Assembly: GCA_009787645.1 (NCBI GenBank)
Contig: WQSZ01000004.1
Location: 1-37,464, forward strand
DNA length: 37,464 nt
DNA from: Candidatus Fibrimonadales bacterium
GTDB lineage: Bacteria; Fibrobacterota; Fibrobacteria; Fibrobacterales; Fibrobacteraceae
Direction of reading: 5' to 3'
Below, in pieces: positions 30,896-37,464 of this stretch. Below the pieces are notes generated by a model, which worked only from the letters and a program-made list of their open reading frames with translations, was not told where the DNA came from and did not search any database. Made by a program: the position numbers and the translations under genes. The first letter of the stretch is position 1. Each line of letters opens with the position of its first letter.

Positions 30896-32131
30896 TTAAT
30901 CCAAAAGGTGCACCAAAAGTCCGTCTCTTAATTTCGGTTCAAACCATGTGCTTTTTGGGGGCATTATTCCATCTGCATCGGCAATTTCCATAAGTTCGTC
31001 CAGCGATGTGGGGAACAATGCGAAGGCGGCAGCGCATTCGCCGGAATCAACTCTTGCCTGTAATTCGCCAAGCCCTCTTATCCCGCCCACAAAGTCTATT
31101 CGCTGCGAGGTGCGGGGGTCATCTATTCCGAGCAATGGCTCAAGTACCAGATTTTGCAAAAGCGAAACATCCAGATTTTCAACGGGATCTTTTTTGTGGT
31201 ACTGCTTTTCTTGGAAATCGCATTTATACCACTGGCCTTTTAAATACAGGCAGAACTGTTTTGCTTTTTCAGGAGCTGTTAGCCCAGGCAATTTTTCAAC
31301 ATTGCAGATTTCCGAGAGATCGTCTAAAAAATCTTCGGGGCTTTGGTTGTTAAGGTCTTTTACAAGCCTGTTGTAATCCAATATGCGGAGTTGAGTTGAC
31401 GGAAAGAGTATGGCTAAAAAGCGGCTGTATTCTTCATTCCCTTTGTGCTCCGAATTTGCGCTTGCTCTGGCTTCTGAGGCTCGTGCGCCGGCAGCGCTTC
31501 TGTGATGTCCGTCTGCGATGTAGGTACAGGGCAATGATGCAAAAGATACACGTAGCCTTTCAATGACGGCTTCATCGTCTATAATCCAAACTGTGTGCCC
31601 TATGCCGTCTTCTGCGGTAAAATCGTAAATGGGCGTTTTTTGAAAAACCGGTTTTAGCAATGCGAACTGGCCTTTGTCTCTGTATGTCAAAAATACGGGC
31701 CCGGTTTGAGCTCCTGTGGCTAAGATGTGGCTCAGTCTGTCTTCTTCCTTGTCTGCTCTGGTGAGTTCGTGTTTTTTTATTGATCCTTTGAAATAGTCAT
31801 CTGCTTTTACGCAAGCTACCAGTCCATACTGTTCTCTTCCATCCATGGTTTGGCGGTAAACATAGAAGCATGGCGTTTCTTCTTGGAATATAACGCCTTC
31901 TCTCTCCATCTTCTTGAGATTCAGTTTTGCGTGTTCATAAACTTCTTTGCTGTGGGGATCCGCATCCGGTAGCTCTATCTCCGAACGAGTTACCCTTAAA
32001 TAGGAGTACGGTTTGCCTTCTGCCATCTTGGCCGCTTCATTGCGGTTCATAACGTCATAGGGCAAGGATGAAATCTCTGCTGCTAATTCGGGTTTAGGTC
32101 GCAGAGCGCGAAATGGGTGTATTGAGAACAT
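30896..32131 (-). CDS. DUF1015 family protein
   Basis: A 411-aa cytosolic protein of DUF1015. Family landmarks: N-terminal IHPFRALRPKPELAAEISSL with PYDVM, then YSYLRVTR, a conserved TGPVFLTY region, the signature YIADGHHRSAAG, and C-terminal VGGIRGLGEL. The DGHHR element resembles the nucleotide-binding motif of ParB/sulfiredoxin-fold kinases, so a small-molecule kinase activity is plausible but not shown here. The start at 32131 (MFSIHPFRAL) fits family length and has TATATT 6 nt upstream. An ATG 11 codons earlier would lie upstream of that promoter. Confidence 0.92.
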   Translation of the reverse strand: MFSIHPFRALRPKPELAAEISSLPYDVMNRNEAAKMAEGKPYSYLRVTRSEIELPDADPHSKEVYEHAKLNLKKMEREGVIFQEETPCFYVYRQTMDGREQYGLVACVKADDYFKGSIKKHELTRADKEEDRLSHILATGAQTGPVFLTYRDKGQFALLKPVFQKTPIYDFTAEDGIGHTVWIIDDEAVIERLRVSFASLPCTYIADGHHRSAAGARASEARASANSEHKGNEEYSRFLAILFPSTQLRILDYNRLVKDLNNQSPEDFLDDLSEICNVEKLPGLTAPEKAKQFCLYLKGQWYKCDFQEKQYHKKDPVENLDVSLLQNLVLEPLLGIDDPRTSQRIDFVGGIRGLGELQARVDSGECAAAFALFPTSLDELMEIADADGIMPPKSTWFEPKLRDGLLVHLLD

Positions 32132-32137
32132 GGTGGT

Positions 32138-32161
32138 AATATAGATAAAATTTTCTACATT
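32138..32161. promoter_or_regulatory. Divergent -10-like elements of the DUF1015 and PEGA genes
   Basis: The minus-strand TTATCTATATT (32138-32148) ends 6 nt before the ATG at 32131. The plus-strand TTTTCTACATT (32151-32161) ends 9 nt before the ATG at 32171. The start codons are only 39 nt apart. Confidence 0.65.
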
Positions 32162-32170
32162 CACTTCTCA

Positions 32171-33796
32171 ATGATAAATATGAAAACAAATCGCTTTCTT
32201 TTGGCGACTAGCTTTATTCTCGCCTTAGTTTCTGTTGCTTTTTCACAAAAAACGCTGGATCTGCAGGCTTTCTCTGCTAAAGATACAGCTAGCTTTGAAA
32301 CTTACGCAAAGAGGTTGGCCGTTGTGCAAGACAGCATTAATGCCACGCACAAAGCTATAGAGAATGTAAAGAATAACAGTGCTTCTTCCATGCCTAAATT
32401 TAAGCCTAAAGATGAATTTGAAAAGCAACCGGAATTTGAGGCTCGCAAAATAAAATGGGATAAGGATCTCGCCGATAAAATAAACAACGATACTAAGCCT
32501 TTGGCCGCACGTCTTGCGGAACTTGAGGGAGCTAAGAAAAAAATTGAGGAAAATCAGATTTCGCTCTATGGTTCTCTGAATATAAAATCCAGTCCGGAAG
32601 CGGCTTCAATATGGATAGGTAGAGAAGAGGTTGGTACAACTCCGGCGGAGTACAATTACTTAATTCCGGGTACGGTGAGAATCAGCGTGCGCAAAGAGGG
32701 CTATAATCCTTGGGACACAACATTACTGGCAACCCCAGGCGCAAAGTTAAGGTTTAATGTAACTTTAGATGAGAAAAGCATATTCAGCCAGGAAAATGAA
32801 ATAGATTTTGCCGGCGTTTTGAGCAAAGACACAACGATTGGGGGATACTTGTCCAGAATGGAAATAATCAGAGCACGCAAGGCTCAGTCAGATGCGGAAA
32901 TAAGGGCAATAATGGAAAATTTCGAGAATAATTATCCTGCGCTTGATGCTCAAAAGCCCGGAGAAAGCGCCGATGCTTTCAGCAAGAGGCATGATGCTTG
33001 GTATAAAGAGGGTATGCGGCATGTTATGGAATTTCATAAAAAACACGAGGCATACAAGCAAAAATTGGATCGTTCCTTGGCCGTGCTGAACGACTATATT
33101 GTTTCTGCGCAGAGCACAATTCTAAGCGAGGTCGCATTTGCTGCAAAGGTTGAGCTTGGCACTTATGATCCGGACAAGGAGCTGTTTGAGCTTGTGGCAC
33201 AGGATAGCGCAAGTGGAAAATCACCGTTTTATTTCAAGGGTAAGATAGGCATTCCGAGAGATACGGCGAAGGTGATGAATCGAGCGGCTCCGGGTTTGGC
33301 GGTCAATTTGCAGTTTATCAATTATCCGTTCAATGATGTGAATTTGGCAATGTCGAGCTTGCAACTTTCAAAGAACGGCGTTAATTTTAAGGTTGATGGT
33401 TCTTTTAGCGAGATTGGGCGATACAAATCCGAAGGTGGTTATGCTGAGTGGAAGTTGCGGGCAGATTCTCTGTTGAGCGGTACTTTAAAGGCGCAGGGTT
33501 TGGATTATGCTTTTGCGATGGGCAGGGCGGCAACTAAGGAGGTGGTTGCAACATCATCTGCCAAGGACGAGAGCGGCAGCGGTTTAGGCTGGCGTGGCTG
33601 GACTAGAATTATCACTTACACATTGGCTGCTGCTAGCGGCGGAGCTTCCATATATAAGCATTTTGAGATGGAAGATGGTAAGGACAAATATGGCGCAAAT
33701 GCGGATTTGGTTAAGGAAAGAAAGAATCATCGCAATATTTACACTATTACGGCAGGTACGCTTGCCTTAGTTGGAACCATAACATTTTTATTTTAG
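32171..33796 (+). CDS. Exported PEGA-domain protein with C-terminal membrane segments (paralogue A)
   Basis: A 541-aa protein with signal peptide (to about residue 25). Charged helical segments include KPKDEFEKQPEFEARK. A PEGA-like domain at about 135-200 (LNIKSSPEAASIWIGREEVG, RISVRKEGY) is of a type often found in cell-surface proteins. A C-terminal domain of about 200 residues is shared with the next gene (GTYDPDKELFEL, FINYPFND, YAEWKLRADSLLSGTLKAQG), followed by two hydrophobic segments near the end (YTLAAASGG and YTITAGTLALVGTITFLF). The function is unknown. Leaderless start at 32171; a second ATG lies three codons later. Confidence 0.82.
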   Translation: MINMKTNRFLLATSFILALVSVAFSQKTLDLQAFSAKDTASFETYAKRLAVVQDSINATHKAIENVKNNSASSMPKFKPKDEFEKQPEFEARKIKWDKDLADKINNDTKPLAARLAELEGAKKKIEENQISLYGSLNIKSSPEAASIWIGREEVGTTPAEYNYLIPGTVRISVRKEGYNPWDTTLLATPGAKLRFNVTLDEKSIFSQENEIDFAGVLSKDTTIGGYLSRMEIIRARKAQSDAEIRAIMENFENNYPALDAQKPGESADAFSKRHDAWYKEGMRHVMEFHKKHEAYKQKLDRSLAVLNDYIVSAQSTILSEVAFAAKVELGTYDPDKELFELVAQDSASGKSPFYFKGKIGIPRDTAKVMNRAAPGLAVNLQFINYPFNDVNLAMSSLQLSKNGVNFKVDGSFSEIGRYKSEGGYAEWKLRADSLLSGTLKAQGLDYAFAMGRAATKEVVATSSAKDESGSGLGWRGWTRIITYTLAAASGGASIYKHFEMEDGKDKYGANADLVKERKNHRNIYTITAGTLALVGTITFLF

Positions 33797-33805
33797 GAGT
33801 TACCC

Positions 33806-35572
33806 ATGAACAAGTTCAATCTCATCGCTGTTGTTGTCGCAATGTGCGCAGTTTACACTTTTGCCGCAGTTTCCGATAAATGCCAAAAGGAAATTACCGC
33901 ATTGCCGAATACCAAAAAGGATTTTAACAAACAGGATTTCTCAAAAGACTTGCTGCTTTCAGTTGTAAAAGTACAAGCTTCCTGCAAAGTTAAGATTACT
34001 TGCCCTAAAGACGATAAAAAGACGGATGTCGGTTTGACTGTAGGTTGCGTTAAACAACTGCCTAATGATGCGGAGGGAATACAAGCTCTGCTAAAAGACA
34101 TAGGCATGGAAGCCGGAACATCTGCTGTTGCTCCTGCGGCTGCTCCGGTTGCGGCTCAAACGCCTGCTGCTCAAGGCTTAACTTTTGCCGAGTTTCTCAG
34201 CCAAAAGCAAGCTGTGGCTCCCGAAGCTGCGACTCCCGAAGCTGCGGCAGTGCCGTCGGTTCCTCAACCTCCTCCGCCACCTGCGCGGTTTCCTAATTAC
34301 GAGGCTTTCCTTGACAGCATAGAAATTTACTTGGGAGCTATATTGCCGGAAAAAGAAAAATTGAATATCAAAAAGGAAGAAGTAAAAGCTGAGACCACAA
34401 GCCCAAAAGACGAGTTTGAAAGCACGGCCGCTTATGAGCAGCGCCTTGCAAATTTTGAAAAAACAAAACAGCAAAAAATTGCCGTTTTGGAACAGGAATA
34501 TCAAAGTTTGGTCAAAACGGCGATGGATAAGCTCAAAGCCGGCATAACCTTCAAGGATGACATTCAGCCTAACTGGGAAGGAATGCTTAAAAAAGACGGC
34601 GATGTGGAAGAATACAAAGGGCGCATAAATAAATTCTCCGATAAAATTTCCGCAGGAACGGCTAGAAATGACATGATAGTCGGTTCATTTGTCAAGCTTG
34701 AATTCGGCGCAAAAGAAGGAGAAGATTTGGCAAAACACTGGTTTGGCAAAAAACAGCTTTATATTTCCCGTCTGGAAAAAGCACGCGAGTTAATGCGGGA
34801 TTATATTATTCAGGAACAGTCAAAAATTATAAACACAGGAAAGCAGAAGCCGGAGATGGTCCTTGGTGCTTACGATGCGGATAAAGAGGAGTTTGAATTC
34901 AGCGCAAGCAATGCTCAATCGCAGACTGTTCCGTTTGATTTCGGCGGCATAATTAAAATGTCTTCTCTGCAAGCACGTGAAACAAATCGCCAAACAGATA
35001 ATTTTACCGTAAGCGTTGATTATGTAAATTATCCCCTTATTGCAGACAATGGGGCAAAGCTATATCCCGGCGTAAAAAAAGCCAATGTTTTTTACAAGGA
35101 TCAGGAGATTGCGTTTAATGGTAAGTTCAAAGTAATTCCCGGCTTGGACAAGCATAGCGGTTTTATGGAGTGGGTTATTTATACCGACTCTTTGCTCACC
35201 GGCAAGCTATCTTCCAGAAATCTTGATTCCCTTTATGCGATGGACATAAAGGCTTCGGCTGCTGTTGCAAGCGCAACGGAATCATCAGGTAGCGATTTCT
35301 CCTTGAGCGGGAGAACAGCCTTTCGCATAGCGATGTTCGGGCTTTCCGCAGCAAGTGTGGGTCTTGGCTTGTGGCAAAACGGCGAAGTTGACACTAAGGG
35401 TAAAAATATGAAAAAGGCGTATGAGAATGCACACTCTAATCCGACTCCGGAAAATTATGGAGCTTACAATAAAAGCAAAGACGAGCTAAACACAAGCGAG
35501 AAGTTGAGAACCGTATTTTACGGTAGTGCAATAATGTTCTGCGCAGCCGGAATAGTAAGCTTTTACTTTTGA
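33806..35572 (+). CDS. Exported paralogue B of the PEGA-gene product
   Basis: A 588-aa protein with signal peptide (to about residue 20), an N-terminal region with three Cys (DKCQKE, ASCKVKITCPKD), an Ala/Pro-rich linker ending in QPPPPPARF, then helical and beta regions matching the preceding gene: PKDEFESTAAYEQR, GAYDADKEEFEFSA, VNYPLIADNG, FMEWVIYTDSLLTGKLSSRN. The C-terminal hydrophobic pair also matches (FRIAMFGLSAASVGLG; YGSAIMFCAAGIVSFYF). The PEGA part is absent. AGGAG lies 7 nt upstream and only 9 nt separate it from paralogue A, so the pair is an operon and the products may form a complex. The shared domain matches no family I know. Confidence 0.82.
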   Translation: MNKFNLIAVVVAMCAVYTFAAVSDKCQKEITALPNTKKDFNKQDFSKDLLLSVVKVQASCKVKITCPKDDKKTDVGLTVGCVKQLPNDAEGIQALLKDIGMEAGTSAVAPAAAPVAAQTPAAQGLTFAEFLSQKQAVAPEAATPEAAAVPSVPQPPPPPARFPNYEAFLDSIEIYLGAILPEKEKLNIKKEEVKAETTSPKDEFESTAAYEQRLANFEKTKQQKIAVLEQEYQSLVKTAMDKLKAGITFKDDIQPNWEGMLKKDGDVEEYKGRINKFSDKISAGTARNDMIVGSFVKLEFGAKEGEDLAKHWFGKKQLYISRLEKARELMRDYIIQEQSKIINTGKQKPEMVLGAYDADKEEFEFSASNAQSQTVPFDFGGIIKMSSLQARETNRQTDNFTVSVDYVNYPLIADNGAKLYPGVKKANVFYKDQEIAFNGKFKVIPGLDKHSGFMEWVIYTDSLLTGKLSSRNLDSLYAMDIKASAAVASATESSGSDFSLSGRTAFRIAMFGLSAASVGLGLWQNGEVDTKGKNMKKAYENAHSNPTPENYGAYNKSKDELNTSEKLRTVFYGSAIMFCAAGIVSFYF

Positions 35573-35626
35573 GCGTTTTTTAAAGCTCAAGGCTGAGGCT
35601 TCATATGGTTAGAATGATGTCAGGAA

Positions 35627-35638
35627 AATATCTATATT
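35627..35638 (+). promoter_or_regulatory. -10-like element AATATCTATATT of the FISUMP lipoprotein gene
   Basis: TATATT ends 9 nt before the ATG at 35648 and no Shine-Dalgarno is present. A weak -35 (TTAGAA) lies 18 nt upstream of the hexamer. Confidence 0.6.
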
Positions 35639-35647
35639 CTAGACATA

Positions 35648-37240
35648 ATGATTAAACCCCTTCTTTTCGCTATTGCCGCCTTTACAAGTGCGGCATTTAT
35701 TTCTTCCTGCTCCAGCAGTACTGATCTTCCCGATTTACCATCGTTGAATCCAGACCCTGATGTTCAGGGTTCCGGTAGCTCTAGCAGTAATGCTGGTTCT
35801 GTGGAGAGATTTTGCGTTTATCTTGATACGCAACGTTGCTTTCCTACAACTATGAATTCTTGCGCATTGGGCGGAGAGTTGAGCCCATTTTGTCCTTTTG
35901 ACGGGCAAAGTAACGGCAGTAACAATAACAGCAGCAGTTCTTTGCAGGAAGTTACTCCCTGTTTGAATACAGGTGTGTTGAGTGATGTTTGTCCGCCCTT
36001 TAGTTCAAGTTCGTCGGTTTTAGATTTAAGTTCATCGTCTGATGATGGCTTAATCAGAAATCCTTTTGAAGTTTCGTCTTCCAGTATTGCTTTGCAGCAG
36101 CAGAGCAGCAGCTCGGTTGTGGGCGGCAGTTTGCTCAGTAGCAGTTCGGTATTTTTGTCATCTTCTTCTGTTGCGTTACCGCAGCAGAGCAGTAGTTCGG
36201 TTTCTGGTGGTGCTTTTGATTTGTGCGGTTCGGAGTTTTATAATACGTCAACGCAGTTCTGCCATTCTACTGGCGTTTATTCTCTTTGCAACGGAGCGAT
36301 TTATAATCCTACAGAGTATGGCTGCGCAGGAAATGCATTGCTTCCTAAATGTGGTTCGACAACATATAATTCAGCAACTCATTTTTGCTCAGGAACAACT
36401 GTTTACGAAAGATGCAACGGAGCGATTTATAATCCTACGGAGTATGGCTGCACAGAAAATGCATTGCTTCCTAAATGTGGTTCGACAACATATAATTCAG
36501 CAACTCATTTTTGTTCTGGTACAACATCTTATGAAAGGTGTAGCGGCGATACTTATACGCCAGCAAGTCAGTTTTGTCTCGGTGGAATAGTTACAGCTAA
36601 ATGCGGTACTCAAACATATACATTAAGTCAATTCTGTCTTGGAACTACGGTAACAAATAAATGCAATGGTTTGACATATGCTGCTGATGAGTTCTGTTCT
36701 GGAAATCAGGTTTATAAGAAATGCAATGGCAAGGTATATACTCCACCAAATCAGGAATGTTTCAATAATCATATGGTGATAGCTTATTGTGCCGGAGCTC
36801 CTTATAATGTGGAAACTCAATTTTGCAGAAATAGCGAAGTTTTATCTGCAAAGGGAGAATTGGATGGTTATAAATACACATTTATAAATGGAGTAATTTG
36901 GATGGCAGAAGATTTGGCAGTTGGTGTATCTCCTGATAATGCAAATAGCGTTTGTCCATTAGGTTGGCATTTACCTAGTGAGGCTGAATGGAAGGCTCTT
37001 ATAAACTATACTGGTATTCAAGCTTTGAAATCAACAAATGGTGGATGGGAACAGAATGGTACGGATACTTATGGCTTAACTTTGTCGCATCCAGGAAGTG
37101 GTAGAGGTAATGCTTTATGGTGCTCTTCTACAAACTATTCTCAGTATACGCAAATACAATTATGGGTTCAGAATAATGGTCATTTTTATGATCTTGTTAG
37201 TTGGCATAATGCTTGTGCCGTCCGTTGCATATTAAATTAA
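35648..37240 (+). CDS. FISUMP-domain surface lipoprotein with poly-Ser linkers and Cys repeats
   Basis: A 530-aa lipoprotein with lipobox ISSC (Cys21). Residues about 40-190 alternate short Cys-containing segments (FCVYLDTQRCFP, CPFDG) with serine runs, which look like flexible, probably glycosylated linkers. Residues about 195-395 contain Cys-rich repeats of roughly 20 residues (CGSTTYNSATHFCSG, CNGAIYNPTEYGC). The last 130 residues are the Fibrobacter succinogenes major paralogous domain (GVIWMAEDLAVG, CPLGWHLPSEAEWKAL, and C-terminal AVRCILN). It is probably displayed on the outer membrane for adhesion or assembly. The 3' half is visibly more AT-rich than neighbouring genes. The start has a -10 element 9 nt upstream. 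Confidence 0.92.
   Translation: MIKPLLFAIAAFTSAAFISSCSSSTDLPDLPSLNPDPDVQGSGSSSSNAGSVERFCVYLDTQRCFPTTMNSCALGGELSPFCPFDGQSNGSNNNSSSSLQEVTPCLNTGVLSDVCPPFSSSSSVLDLSSSSDDGLIRNPFEVSSSSIALQQQSSSSVVGGSLLSSSSVFLSSSSVALPQQSSSSVSGGAFDLCGSEFYNTSTQFCHSTGVYSLCNGAIYNPTEYGCAGNALLPKCGSTTYNSATHFCSGTTVYERCNGAIYNPTEYGCTENALLPKCGSTTYNSATHFCSGTTSYERCSGDTYTPASQFCLGGIVTAKCGTQTYTLSQFCLGTTVTNKCNGLTYAADEFCSGNQVYKKCNGKVYTPPNQECFNNHMVIAYCAGAPYNVETQFCRNSEVLSAKGELDGYKYTFINGVIWMAEDLAVGVSPDNANSVCPLGWHLPSEAEWKALINYTGIQALKSTNGGWEQNGTDTYGLTLSHPGSGRGNALWCSSTNYSQYTQIQLWVQNNGHFYDLVSWHNACAVRCILN
36287..36538 (+). repeat. Two 126-bp tandem copies inside the FISUMP gene
   Basis: Copies at 36287-36412 and 36413-36538 are nearly identical at the DNA level, differing at only a few positions. 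Each encodes 42 residues, i.e. two Cys-repeat units. Flanking units are more diverged, so this pair is a recent in-frame duplication and a likely site of length variation. Confidence 0.9.
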
Positions 37241-37254
37241 CTTTTGAGGTAACC

Positions 37255-37464
37255 ATGAAAAAAGTACTCCCTATATTCGCACTGCTCGCTTCAAGCGTAG
37301 CATTAATCTTTTCCTGCACAAGCGCAGATACGCTTGAGTTGCCGCCATTGAACAACAGCAGTAGCTCTCTCACAATGGTTCTTTGCGTGTATCAAGATAG
37401 ATGCGAAGAATCCCCTTACGGCACATGCCCCGGTGGCGGTCAAGTGAGCGACTTTTGCCCTCAT
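37255..37464 (+). CDS. Second FISUMP-type lipoprotein, N-terminus only
   Basis: The first 70 residues of a lipoprotein cut by the window end: signal peptide and lipobox IFSC (Cys21), a serine run, then LCVYQDRCEESPYGTC and GGGQVSDFCP. These are paralogous to FCVYLDTQRC and GGELSPFCPF of the preceding gene. GAGG lies 5 nt before the ATG and only 14 nt separate the genes, so they form an operon. Whether it also ends in a FISUMP domain cannot be seen. Confidence 0.88.
   Translation, partial: MKKVLPIFALLASSVALIFSCTSADTLELPPLNNSSSSLTMVLCVYQDRCEESPYGTCPGGGQVSDFCPH

Noticed and set aside
35569-35590. Terminator after paralogue B (TTGAGC/GCTCAA stem)
   Set aside because: Only 6 bp with a 10-nt loop, and no T-run follows the stem; too weak to call.

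Overview
The window looks like chromosome from a member of the Fibrobacterota (Fibrobacter or a close gut relative). The clearest marker is the lipoprotein at 35648-37240: poly-serine linkers, Cys-rich repeats and a C-terminal domain with the WMAEDLAVG / CPLGWHLPSEAEW signature of the Fibrobacter succinogenes major paralogous (FISUMP) family. A second lipoprotein of the same kind starts at 37255 and runs off the end. Gram-negative envelope genes (lspA, several signal-peptide beta-barrel candidates, lipoproteins, a DUF3450 protein) agree with this. No phage, transposon, CRISPR or plasmid genes were seen.

Layout. 1-2622 (minus): a cut-off tRNA-Pro(UGG), a GC-rich hairpin, fabF, recR and an uncharacterised helical protein. 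2677-7937 (minus): a tight five-gene cluster with a beta-helix carbohydrate-binding-like lipoprotein, a VTC-type polyphosphate polymerase domain protein, a DUF4956 membrane protein, an OprP-like porin and a secreted CotH-type kinase. This is the best candidate for a poorly described system. 7982-10392: lspA, divergent from a 77-aa protein, an outer-membrane protein and folA. 10367-18860: malQ, a DUF3450 protein, unknown proteins, an HMGL-like aldolase (plus strand), a sigma-54 activator with an atypical receiver, a membrane TPR protein with an L7/L12-like N-terminus, and a small lipoprotein. 18896-22638: a Ser/Thr kinase with an extracytoplasmic discoidin-like tail, convergent with a double AAA+ ATPase. 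22652-25097: rpsB-tsf-folD leading into the AAA+ gene. 25260-27233: tandem aspartoacylase-like genes, one of which has lost its zinc ligands, preceded by a 30-codon ORF. 27234-27620 is the one long gap without a conventional gene; it holds a strong promoter, four 24-bp repeats inside a 51-codon ORF, and a nested hairpin. 27621-32131: capA, xth, an outer-membrane protein and a DUF1015 protein. 32171-37464 (plus): two paralogous secreted proteins, then the FISUMP lipoproteins.

Expression logic. Many genes lack a Shine-Dalgarno sequence. Instead they carry a -10-like hexamer (TATATT, TAAATT or TACATT, usually after TTTTC or TTTAC) only 6-10 nt before the start codon, which predicts leaderless mRNAs. 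Other genes, mostly inside operons, have clear GGAG-type ribosome binding sites. The rpsB promoter has a textbook TTGACA-N17-TATATT, which supports reading the hexamer as a sigma-70-type -10. Packing is extreme: all four convergent gene pairs overlap at their 3' ends, several neighbours share ATGA, TAATG or TGATG junctions, and in two places the stop codon of one gene is the first half of the next gene's -10 hexamer.
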